Shown here piece by piece: positions 1 to 10,964 of a stretch of DNA of 64,000 bases; within the stretch, counting starts at the first letter, position 1, and each line of letters opens with the position of its first letter. This stretch comes from Combretum micranthum (taxonomy: Eukaryota > Streptophyta > Magnoliopsida > Myrtales > Combretaceae): assembly GCA_024138025.1 (NCBI GenBank), contig JAMXBD010002835.1, positions 94,779 through 158,778 of the forward strand, written 5' to 3'. Below the pieces are notes generated by a model. It worked only from the letters and a program-made list of their open reading frames with translations. It searched no databases and was not told the origin of the DNA. A program made the translations under genes and the position numbers.

Positions 1-260
1 CGGATGAATGGTTAGCCAACAGTTTCAGGCATTGAATCCCTGCTTTTAGCCTTTTAGTTAACTATGTAAAAAGTTAAGGTAAGGAATATGGATTAGTTGT
101 CCACATTGAATTGTACTAACAAATATAGTTAATAAATCATCTTATATTTCTACTTGAGGTTAAAAAGATGATTTTAACCTCCTTGCAGTTGAAAAATTTC
201 CTCTAATGTCTGTATCAACAATATTTCAGTTTCCATTTATACGTTTGGCCATGTTTAAGA
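1..260 (-). pseudogene. bZIP copy 0: 3' tail of a group I-like bZIP gene, cut by the window edge
   Basis: The minus strand holds two exon-like pieces matching the 3' half of bZIP copies 2 and 4. Positions about 58 to 1 read LKAGIQCLKLLANHSS, the last-exon motif that follows the zipper (compare the EIEYLNLMALN segment of copy 1). Positions about 238 to 179 read ILLIQTLEEIFQLQG and end at a GGAG/GT donor like exon 3 of copy 1. The basic region and the rest of the zipper are not found upstream: the DNA from 260 runs into spacer. It is either a remnant, or the 3' end of a gene whose upstream exons were lost. The true 3' end lies left of the window. The same tail recurs at 24345-24520. Confidence 0.5.
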
Positions 261-1184
261 AGACAAAAATATTTCGTTGTATCATATATTTTAGTTTCTA
301 TATATGCTTATCAAAATTAATAATATCACTATCATGATTTTAATAATCTCAACAAATACCATCATAAAAATTGGTAAATTTTTTGGCATAAAATGTTTGA
401 ATTTGTATGGAAATAATTAGTTTATATCTTTTTCAATGATCCTACCAAATTATAAAATAAGTATAGCAAATTCTCATCATTATTAAAGACCCATTGTCAT
501 GAGCGCCAACCATGCAATGTAACAACTGGTAAAGCATAGAAGTTTGGCACCGATTGTATGCTTTAAATTTCATATCAAGCAATGACGGTTGTAACAATAG
601 TATATTTTGATATTTTGCAAACTAGGTCATGGGCTAAAGTTGTTATAGCTTTGTGGCCTAAAACACCAGTTTTTCAATATAGGATGCATTGGTTTCAGTT
701 CTCTTTTTTCTCTCAAGTTGTAATATTTATTAAAAAATAAAAGAAAAGAAAAAAGAGAAGTTCGTAGAAAGACACATTTCACTTTTGTGATCGCAAAACA
801 TGCCTTCAATTAAAAAAAAAAAACATTAAAATTGTCTTGAAAAAAAAATTCGAGGGGAAAAAGAATGAGATGATATGCTGATTTGCATAATTTTTTCATA
901 CATCTTCTGACAACTAAAAGAAAAAAAAAACATATATTGAATAATGATGGCTGGCATCTGGTTTATATTAGTTGTATTAATGCTATTGCGCAGAGTATTA
1001 ACATCGGCTCATTGTAATAGCAAGTTCACACAATAGAGAAGGGAATAAAATAGTGATGCACCTTAGGCATCAGAGTAAATTTTTAGAAAAATAAATGCTA
1101 AAATATAACCATGGGTATATTAAATCAAAATGACGATCCAAAAGATTAAAAAGAAACAACAACAAACAAGGACAGACGTTTCTC
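261..1184. other. Spacer between bZIP copies 0 and 1, no gene
   Basis: AT-rich DNA with no coding region I can support. It matches 24520-24780 plus 30390-31650 (the same spacer beside copy 3, now broken by a family 1 LTR and MITEs), and the part from about 340 to 560 also matches 53050-53270. It therefore serves as an uninterrupted reference for placing insertions in the second block. A-rich runs lie at about 735-760, 808-850 and 915-930. Confidence 0.6.
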
Positions 1185-2743
1185 TCAATTTTCCTCCATG
1201 CTATCATTAGACAACGAAACATCCTGATCTTGTTGTTGTCCCAGCTCCTGCAGTTGATTATTAATATGGAGCTGTTGAAGTTGTTGTGCCATTAGAATAT
1301 CATGTGATGGATTATTGCTGTAATCCAGTTGAATTTGCTGCCCTTGGACCATTATTCCAGCATTCAGTGCCATTAAGTTTAGATACTCAATCTCATCATT
1401 TAACTCTTCATTTAGAGCTGTGAGATTTCAGGGGTTTTAATTCAGTATTGCACATTGAATCTGAATAACGAGATCTAATAAAGCATCACGATATATTTCA
1501 AAATGTTAAAAGAAAAAAATTGTTTGAAGGGTGATTATTATTACCTCCTTTCAGCTGATAATTTTGCTCTGCTGCCTCCAATAGGAACCGTAGCGTCTTA
1601 TTCTCAGCAGCCAAGCTGCTTACTTCGCTCTTGGTGGATACAAAGACACAACCAAAACATTGTTTGGTACATATGAATCGCACCAACCTCAATGATATAA
1701 ATAAAAAATGACGTAACGATTGAAGAAAATTTGACTAGATTGCAATATTTACCTCCTTGGCCTCTACCTGCGAATGGAGAGCGGCTACTTTGGCTTGTAG
1801 AAATCGAACCTTATCCTCGAGTTCGGCTTTGTGTTTTTCCTTCTTTTCCTTCATTTTCGCAGCTGCCTTCCTATTGACCAGAATGCTAAAGCAAAAACGA
1901 AAATAAATGGAATCAAACGACATAAAAGTATGACAGAATCTACAAGGAAGAATAAAAAATGACCTGGAGAACGGATTATTACCGCTTTGCATGCCTTGGA
2001 TCTACACGGAAAATTTCAGCAAGCTCATCGTTAGAGATGTGCCTCCTCCCACTTTCCACGATCAGATTGATGGTAGAGTTAGTAGAAGAAGAAGCATTCG
2101 TCTCTACCATTGAAACGCCAACGGTTTTACCTAAATCAAACCTTGTTTGTGCAGGTGGTAGCGGTGGAAGTGAAGTGGTTGGTTTGAAAATGTTGGCATT
2201 CGACTGCACTCCAACCTGAGATGATGCCATGGTTGCAGAAGAATTACCAGATTCATTTACATTAAAGAATTTAGACAAAGTCTCATCGTCAAAGTCATCA
2301 AATATGACAGCACTTTTTCTATAGGCATCAGCATGACCACCACTTGCAGCACCAAAAAGGCTACCAAGGTTATAAGCATCACTTGAAAAGGTTGGATCGG
2401 AATAGTAACACCTATGAACGGGATTCATTAAGGGATTTTCTAGCATTAAACTAAACTCATGCTTAAGATTAATATTGTCAGCCGCCATAGCATCGCTGCT
2501 TGGCACTGGCATCATCATTTCTTGAGAGTGATAATCACTAGAGTTATCATCAATACCAGGATTGTTGGTAAGATTATTGATAACTATTTCTTGCAAATGA
2601 TGACCAGTTGAGTCATTAATCCCTGGAGTAATGTTAGAGTTTAAGATAGGTATAAGGAGCATTGGTTGTTCTAATGAGTTGATTTCGCTCGAGCGAGCTA
2701 GAGTGGATTCGGCACCATTGCTTTCCGGCATGTGCTTGTCCAT
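1185..2743 (-). CDS. Group I bZIP transcription factor (VIP1/RF2-type), intact, four exons
   Basis: Nuclear DNA-binding dimer. Exons join 2743-1983, 1885-1753, 1629-1545 and 1417-1185; introns of 97, 123 and 127 bases are all GT-AG, giving 403 residues. The N-terminus is Ser/Asn-rich with an acidic DDFDDETLSKFF patch (about 149-160). SNDELAEIFRVDPRHAKR leads into the basic region, where N258 and K266 (N-x7-K) show the lysine that marks group I instead of the usual arginine. Heptad positions L276, L283, L290, K297, L304 and L311 stay in register across the exon 2/3 join, which supports the splice model. A Gln-rich tail (QQLQQLHINNQLQELGQQQ) is probably an activation region. An upstream in-frame ATG at 2773 exists, but 2743 (MDKHMPES) is the start shared with copy 3. 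Specific orthology is unknown; this is the only undamaged copy here. Confidence 0.85.
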
Positions 2744-2916
2744 GAGCTCTAACTTTGTATGAAAATTTAACAAATATTCTCTTAGAAATGGATCAATGAA
2801 GGATTTTCAATGACCAAAAAGTAGAGTATCTAGAAGTACCTAAAAGAAATAAAGTTTGCACATTGATACAATATGTGCTTGATTGCATTTAAGAGATGGC
2901 AGTGATCAATCTTGTC

Positions 2917-2925
2917 CTATTTATA
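2917..2925 (-). promoter_or_regulatory. Probable TATA box of bZIP copy 1
   Basis: TATAAATAG on the minus strand, about 175 bases upstream of the 2743 start codon, which is a usual plant distance. The same 9 bases upstream of copy 3 (44619-44627) are the target-site duplication of a MITE. Confidence 0.5.
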
Positions 2926-3531
2926 ATTCATTGGCTTCGAATGTTTGTGTAGTTTATAAAAATGTGGGTCGAAAACGCGTATTAATTTATTTTACCCTTA
3001 ATTTTTCCTTTTTGCCATTATTCTACCATGATTAGTAGTCCCTTAAAAAAAAGCAAAACCACCACCAAAACATACAACTTACCAGTGGGTTTTACTAATG
3101 GAAGATTTCTTCCCTTAATGGCTCTTTGGTTTTTAGTCTGTAGGGAAACATTTTTCCATTTTAGAAAACGATAGATGTGAGAAAAATGATGATTTATGTT
3201 TCTGGCTAATTACATACAGTAGTGTTTGGTTCCCATTCACTTTGTTATGATAGCAATGTTTTTATAGTCTTATTCCTTATTTAGAGTTGTTATAGCATTT
3301 AGTTGATTGTGATAGCAATTTGATAAAGAATCTCTATTATAAGAAATATTGAATAGTCATTGATTACTGGAATCTGTGAATAATATTTCAATACTAGAAT
3401 ATTTTTTAAATATTCTCAATTAAATGAAAATGAACAAAGGAAAATTCTATTACAATTTTATTCTATTCATCAAAAATGTAATTCTATTATAGTCTTATCC
3501 ATTTAGCAAAGTAAACAGCTGCAATATCTTA
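2926..3531. other. Upstream region of bZIP copy 1
   Basis: No gene seen. It aligns with about 44628-45590 upstream of copy 3 (shared text around CCATTATTCTACCATGAT), so it is part of the duplicated block and probably carries upstream control DNA of the bZIP gene. It ends at the CACTA element. Confidence 0.5.
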
Positions 3532-3534
3532 TAT

Positions 3535-5546
3535 CACTACTAGAAAACTCCTCCTAGAGACTAAATTTGTGATGGAAACTTTCTGTCTCTAATAAAATAA
3601 ATTAGCAACAGATTTGCCACTGGTTCGTGATGACATAAATTATGAATAATCTTATAATTTTTATATGCTTTGTGACAGATTACTAATTGATTTGTGATGA
3701 ATTTTTTTGTTGAAAATCTATCCTTGATTTTGATGGGAAATAAATTATTTTGGCTCTAATTTCAATTTCTATTGTAAATCTGTCTCTAAACTAATTATTA
3801 TATATATGTATATATAAATAATTATGTTTAAAATATAGTTTTAATTATACATATAAAATATGATGTATATAAACATGTAATATATAATATAGACTTATAT
3901 TATATTTAAAAATTAATTTATTATATAATAAACATAATATGTGTAATCATATGTCATTTACAACTAATACTATATATGTTATTTATAATATATATTAATA
4001 TATTGCATATTTATATTTTATAAATTATAAACAAAAATAGTTACCTAAAATATGTTTGTTATAAATATGTATACATTTCATAATTTATTTACATCTATAT
4101 ATATTCTTTCACATAATAAAATCTCATGTAAAAATTAAAATATAAAACTTGATAAAACAATGCATAAAAATAATATAATATGTTATATATAAGTAATATC
4201 ATACAATATTACTTAAAACTAAAGTATATTTTAATAATAAAATATGCGAAATAAAATAACTACTACAAATGTAAACTTAGTACATATAAACATATATAAA
4301 TATAAATATTACATATCATTTTAATAATATATTAGTAAAAATATATACTAATATTATTTAAAAATGTTTTTATTATATGTATTTATTATAAGTATTCATA
4401 TATTATTGAATATATAAAAAAATTATTATATATCATACATAATTTATATTTACATACCATATATTATTTAAATATAATAACATATTTGCAAAAGCATAAT
4501 ATATGCGTAAAAATATATTATATTTAAATAATAAAAATGCATTATAAAAAGATTAGTTAAATCTAAATATATTTAAATTGATATTATATATTATTTTAAA
4601 TATATTGATGAAAAAAATATTTTTATATTGTTAATAGTATATTTATTACATATATCTAATAAAATTTATATTTATAAGTTTTACATAATATATAGTGTGA
4701 TAAAAAATGATATAAATAATAAACATTAATTAGAAATATATAATTTATTAAGTTAATACAAAAAATAAAATAAGTGATATAGAAATTATAATTATTATGT
4801 ATATCATTAAATATATATAAATTTATATATATAATCATATATACATACTATAAATATTTTTTTTAATAATAATATCATATTTGGAAAAAATTATATAATA
4901 CACTACTAAAAATAAAATAATTTATAACATATATAATTTAAAATAATTATCATAAAATATAACCTTTGTATATATAAATATATATATTATTTTAAAAAAT
5001 ATTAATGAAAAATCCATAATAAATAGGCAAAGAGGAATTATAAAATAAAAAGTAATTGTGAAATATATGTAAATATTTTATAGTTGTAATATTGTAAATT
5101 GTGATATCTCTTAAATAAACAATAGTGGAACTTTATTTATGAAGATAAAAATTAGTTCAGCGGTTTAGTGCTTGTGAAATTTTCAATGTTAAGTGTGCTA
5201 ACATTTAATAATGGGTGATCTCCTAGGAAGGATAAATAAAAGGAAAATGAGAATTTTTTAAATAATTTATGTTGAAATCAGAGATAAATTTGCAATGGGA
5301 TAATTTTATTTATTATCTACTAATGGGATATTTAATAATAACTAATTCTAAAACATAGTCAGATTTACAATAGAAATTCTATTACAAATTTACAATGGAT
5401 AATAAATCGATCTCTAAAAGAATTAGCAACGATGATTTTTGAAACAGAAATTTGCGATGGAAAATCTACCTTTGAAAGTCTTCAAAGACAGATTTTTTAC
5501 CTTTAGAGATAGATTTTTGTCTCTAAAGCCAAAATTTCTTGTAGTG
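3535..5546. mobile_element. Non-autonomous CACTA (En/Spm) element, 2.0 kb
   Basis: Ends are CACTACTAGAAAA at the left and TTTCTTGTAGTG at the right, inverted CACTA termini, flanked by the 3-base duplication TAT (3532-3534 and 5547-5549). The duplicated block at about 45570-45590 has the empty site. Subterminal stretches of about 250 bases at each end carry repeated short motifs on removed-or-spoiled themes such as 'tctctaa' and 'gcaac/gcgat', as expected for CACTA elements. The core (about 3780-5050) is almost pure A/T with no transposase coding. It must be mobilised in trans, if at all. Confidence 0.85.
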
Positions 5547-5549
5547 TAT

Positions 5550-6249
5550 AATTTGTAAATTATATTGTATTATTATGAGAAACCTTTAGAATTTCAATTT
5601 TTTTAAATGATAAATTTTTTAGCAATAAATCATATTTGGATATTATAATCACTACTTCCTTGCATCACAATATTCATGTCACAAAATAATATTGAAAGAC
5701 AAAGTAAGTCAATTAAAAATTAGATAATTATAAGGTGTAGATTTTATCAATAATAATTAATACATACGTAAGTTGGGATTGTGAGATAGATTTATATCTT
5801 CCAATTTTTTATATTTGGTTTTTCTACCAAGTATCGCTATAAGATTGCGAATTTTCATTTAGGCAAACTTGCTTGTATTATTTTACTAAATTTGCAAGAT
5901 TTAATTATACTTATTAATGATAATATAAGGAATACTTATGAACTATATAAATCCTGATCGAAGGATGCTTCGTTCATCTTTTTGACAAATAGCATGAGAA
6001 GGATTAGAAAACAAAATGAATGTTTATATTAGAATATAACAATAAATTCTGTTTATGTACAAAGGAACACTCAAACTAAAACCAACTAACTAAAAGAAAT
6101 TAAAAAAAAAAAAAAAAAACTATACATTGAAAAAATTAGATAAATGGTTTATAGTTAATTCACATCCCCTCAAGTTAGAATCTCACGTAAGCCTAAATTA
6201 GAACAAATGACAAGAAAATGCAATTCCCCAGTAGTTTTCATTTGAAATT
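5550..6249. other. Duplicated intergenic spacer
   Basis: No gene. It matches about 45590-46285, e.g. the shared stretch AACCTTTAGAATTTC and the text around CATCCCCTCAAGTTAGAAT. Poly-A run at about 6101-6118. Confidence 0.55.
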
Positions 6250-6722
6250 TGTAAAGGTACATTAAAATTATATATATTATTTATTTTGGCTTAACTCGCC
6301 AGTTGAGTGACAAGGCCCAGCAAGTCCAATTTAGTGTTTAGAATAGTTTGGGAGTTTTGGCTTAGTAGATCGGTACAAGGATCATTAAAACAATCCACCA
6401 CATCTAACCTTTCTTAGGTTAGCTCATGTATACTACTATTAGCCTTGTCTCATGAAAAACTCATTCAGGATAACCATGAATTTAACTTGCTCCATCTTAT
6501 CCCTCAATCGATGATATGTTCTCATGGTTATCATCTAGGCCAAACACCTATAAAGAACCAATCACTCCTCCTCGTTTAAGAATTTTCTGAGAGAAGACAA
6601 ACAACATTTCATAGAGGAGGCTCCATTCAAAAAAATCAAAGTCAATTCTAGTGTTTTGCTATTTTAATTGTTCATAAAATCGTTATGTGTGAGACCACAT
6701 TTGGAAGAACCTTGCATCTATA
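6250..6722 (+). mobile_element. Family 3 solo LTR (0.47 kb)
   Basis: Begins TGTAAAGG and ends AACCTTGCATCTATA. The second block has the empty site near 46285-46300 (CATTTCAAAATGAATGAG). Flanks AAATT/AAAAT resemble a 5-base target duplication. The other copy is at 40445-44154. No internal coding region, so it is read as a solo LTR or a short LTR-derived element. Confidence 0.6.
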
Positions 6723-6756
6723 AAAATGATTGAGTTGCAATAAAGAGGGAACATGA

Positions 6757-9700
6757 TGTAAAGACCCGACATGCTCAATTCTCAAATTAAGCACACCAAG
6801 TCCCCAATCTCGTATAACTCTACGAATTATATGTAAAGTTGTCTTAAAAGAAGGTGTTTATGTTGAACATTGCTATTTAATTTTAGATTGTGAAATCGTT
6901 TAGTTAGATTTCTAAATAACTGGATTCGGCAGCGGAAAATCAAATTTTATAAAACAACTTATAAACTTCTACTCCCTACAGAGCAAACCAGTTTTCTAAG
7001 AAACTAACTTTATAAAAAGACTTTATGATTTACTCTTAGGGGTAGATATCATTTACAATCAATTGGGCATTAACAAGCCCTTAAAAGAAAATACAATTTA
7101 TAAATATATCCAGTCATCTTACAAAACAAAACAAAAGAAGAAACAAAATACCAGTGATATCTCGATCCTATCACATTTCACTCATTCTCCCATATCTTCA
7201 GAATCGCCCAAAACCTGGGACAAACATCATCACATCAATCATCACCATCATCCTCATCAACATCAACATCAACAACAATAATAAGAACAACAACATCACC
7301 AACCTCCATATCATCATCAAGTCATCATCTCATCATCATCATCAACAACAACAATACCTGTAAAAAGAATAAAAACAACAAGAATGAGCCGAAGCCTAGT
7401 ACACAGTAACACAATCACACACGGAGTGGCACGTAAGCTTAAATAAATGCAATGCATCAATCCACAAGTTATTATCTTTTTATTAAATTAAACAAATCAA
7501 CAATGGAGCACTCACACTCTGGAACAAGCCAATGGGAATCTAAGGGTCCTGAGTAACAGCAGCTGCTCAGGGGGTTGATATAGATAGATCGGATATCTAT
7601 ATCTCCTATATCTAACTAACGATAAAGAATATTAATAGCATCATCTAGGGTTCACACTCCTTTATACACTACACTTATCCCAGTCTATAACATCAATTAG
7701 TTCAATGGTCCCATACTCGTGAACTAAAACATATTATTTCCTCCCGAGCTTAAGTAGAGAATATACCGATACAGTTAACCTTATTAGCTACCCACTTAGC
7801 CAATAAAAGAAACCACCATTACATCATGGTGAACCATTGCATCATGGATTTGAGTTATTACATCATGACAAAGGATTGGGCTAATTGCCTAAACTACCGT
7901 GCCATCGCATCATGACAAGGCTGTCGCTCCCCGGTTTCGGATCAACGACGTAAAACACAATCAACACTCATCAATTATTAAGCCGTCTTTAAGTTCTTAA
8001 TCCATTTAGGATGCCTATCCTATCAATCATCATGCAAATTACTGCATACCTTGAATATGAAATCCAAACAGAGTCTCAGAAGGTAAAGTAGAAGCTATCT
8101 TAGAAGATATATCTCATATCTACCACTGGTTCAAGAAACAACTCTTATAAGAACCTAAACCAACATCCACTTCAACAAACTCATACAAGAACTTATATCA
8201 ATTATTCACTAATCTCTAACTCATTTATTAAATCCTGTTTGATCAGACACTATATAGGAACCCCACTATGGCTGTGAAAATCGCCCCGCTAAAATATGGA
8301 CAGTTCTCCTTTGTCTGTCAAAGAATTTCTTTTCTCTTTATTTATAGTGTTTTATTTCAAAAGCATTAACAATGAATTCATAAACCAAAAACATTCATTT
8401 TCCAAGTAAACACACATTTGAAACAACATATTTCACATATTATTCAAAGATCATCCTAATTCATTCATCTAAGCTAATTAATAGCTATTAACCCATTTCG
8501 CTTAACATTAGCCAAATAAGTTAAACTTAATCATTTAATAAGCCAAAGTTGTTAAACTAACTCAATCTAATTCATTTTATCCTATTCAAGTTCATTTAGT
8601 TAAGTTGAACCTAGGTTTGTTAACTAAGTTCATTTTATAACTAACTTCTAGATTTAATCTAATTATTTGTTAAATCTATAAATCTACTTAACCCATGTTT
8701 AATTACATGAATTAATTCACTCAACACATCAAATATCATTGATCTATCTCATTTTAGCTCAAAAAGATCCATTTCCTAAGCAAAAACACATTTAACAAAC
8801 AAAAACAAGTTTTTAACTTTGTTTTGGAAAGTGTTGCAGCTGGAAAGAATCAAAATTTAAGCATCGATAATTTTCGAATTTGTAAAAACTCAAAACATAA
8901 AAATTATAGATCTCTTTTTAAGCTTTCCAACACAACTTGAATCACCTCAATCGGAGGTCGGATGGAAAATTTACGGTTAAATTACAAACAGACTGCGAAA
9001 CAGGTGAAGGCTGCACGACCGAGTGCATGGCCATGCTCAAGGCCATGCTGAGCATGAAAAAGTGATCCGAGATGAAATTTTAAGGATTTTAAGGCTTGCA
9101 CGGGCATGTGCACGGCCGTGCATCAGGTTGTGCGCACTAGAACGAGAAAATGACGAAATCCTTTGTTCTTTAAATGCATTTTACACTTCTCAAAGTCTTT
9201 GAACTCATTCTAAAGTTTCCCAAAGCTTGTTATATGATCAATATAACATTTCAAACAACATAAACTTCACATTCACCACATCAAACATCTCAAACTTCAT
9301 CAACCTCCATAACCACTATTCATCATCTTCTTCCTCAAACTCAACTCCTAACTTCTATCAACCATGAAACCAACAAATACATATATAAACAGCACTCTCA
9401 ACCCATTTCAACATCAATTCATCAATTAAATAAATAAACAACAAAGATAACAAGGAAATAACAACTTATCTTTTTAGAACACTTGTACACTTGATCTTTC
9501 TTTACATTTCTAACTTGTTTTCCTTCATCTAGCTTCTCTCCTAGCTTTGATTATTCTTCTAGATAGCTTTAATCTTGAGATTTGTGGAAGAAATTGGAAG
9601 AAAAGAAGAGAAAAGAAGAAAGAAGAAGAGAAGAAAGAAAGAAAGAAAGAAAAGGGAAACGTAAATGAATGAAGAAAAGAAAAGGGCAGCCAAAAAGAAA

Positions 9701-10168
9701 GAAAAGAAAGGGAAATGATAAAGTTATATTTGGATAAAATAGAAATAGGGTATAGGTTTTAGAACTATCAGATCAATATCTATAGTTTCCAAAAGTATTT
9801 AAAAGTTTATTTCCGAACCAATATGTTAGAAATTAAGAGCTTGCAATAAGAACTTAATTTGAGAATTTATTTTAGATAAAAGATATTTAATTTGAGTTCG
9901 AGTTAAGATATTTTATTTTTATTTAAGTAAATCAACTCAAATTTTGTAAAGATTTAGGAATTAGTGTTTAGGCTAAGAATCAAGAGTTTAGGAATCCTCT
10001 AAACATTTCAATGACTTGTTTAGAGAATTTAGATTTTCAAATCTCAAATTTCATTTATTAATTACTAATCTAACTTTGTCAACTTGTCTATTTAATCCTA
10101 TTATTAATTTAATTCATTCAAATCTATCTAAAGCCAATTTCTAATATGTGAAGGTTTAGGGTATTTCA
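6757..10168 (+). mobile_element. Family 2 solo LTR (3.4 kb)
   Basis: Begins TGTAAAGACCCGACATG and ends GGGTATTTCA, with a perfect 5-base duplication CATGA (6752-6756 and 10169-10173). The second block supplies the empty site (GGAACATGAATAGTTTAAG at about 46315). No gag-pol anywhere and no second copy of the termini within it, so it is a solo LTR of unusual length. It holds a His/Gln-codon-like CAT/CAA microsatellite (about 7215-7355), iterated CATCATG motifs (7815-7915), a hairpin pair (7558-7603), a GC-rich patch with CACGG-type words (about 9005-9135) and a GAA-rich tract near its 3' end (9580-9720). Other copies: 14855-23943 and 40979-44061. Confidence 0.85.
7558..7603. other. Paired palindrome/hairpin in the family 2 LTR
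   Basis: AGCAGCTGCT (7558-7567) is a perfect palindrome. GATATAGATA (7577-7586) and TATCTATATC (7594-7603) form a perfect 10-pair stem with a 7-base loop. The same two structures sit at the matching place in the other family 2 copies (21088-21114; 43418-43463 reversed) with changed bases on both arms. Confidence 0.6.
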
Positions 10169-10173
10169 CATGA

Positions 10174-10960
10174 ACAATTTAATAAACCTAGTAGTGATTT
10201 TATTCAAGTAAATGGACATTAGAAAAGATTTAACGCAATCAGTTGAGCAAGTCTTTCATAATCACACAAAGGAAATAGATAGGTTGAGAAAAATATATAC
10301 CAAGTCATGAAGAATAAAAAGACTAGAAAATTCCTCAGTTTTAGTAGCCAAATACAAATTCTCTAGCATAATCCAATGACAAAACAAAGATTTTCATCAA
10401 TAAAACATAACCCTAATTTGAATCAAAATAGCCAAGTAGATTAAGAGATTTATGAATTTATAATAATCCTAAAGAAGAAGTTCCCCTAATGTAGAACATG
10501 AAAAAAGCTTAGAGATACGAACTAATAGCTAAGCTTGTGAAATAAACAACTAATATAAGGTCTAGTTAGTGCTATGTGTCTAAACTACCTAAATGATGAT
10601 AGAACCAAAGATTCTCTAAAATGTCTCTTACATCATTGAGTTTAAAATTAGTCGGGACTGGGAACTTAGTGGAGAATTTTGCTAATGTTAAGTGCGCATA
10701 AAAAAATGTAGGATAAATAAATCAACAAGGTGCCATTAGAAAGTGATGAATTTGAATACCCTAAAATAACCTTGCTAATCCAAGATCCTAATGGTAAATG
10801 CAACATTAAGGTGCATTGTAGAACTAAATAAGCAACCTTATTAGTCACTATTGTTACGTGTACAAGGAGAAGTAAAAACAAAAACATGAAAAAACCATCA
10901 ATTGACTTTTTTACAAAGAGAAAATAGTCATTTTAAGATTGTAGATTGATATTGTAATAA
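10174..10960. other. Duplicated intergenic spacer left of the copia fossil
   Basis: Matches about 46322-47155 throughout. No reading frame of substance; I recognise nothing in it beyond the duplication. Confidence 0.5.
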
Positions 10961-10964
10961 GAAT

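Noticed and set aside
1959..2219. Plus-strand frame of 86 codons
   Set aside because: Antisense to exon 1 of the intact bZIP gene.
4656..4838. Asn/Ile/Tyr-rich frame
   Set aside because: Random frame in the A/T-only core of the CACTA element.
7063..7363. His- and Gln-rich short frames
   Set aside because: They are translations of CAT/CAA microsatellite DNA in a family 2 LTR.
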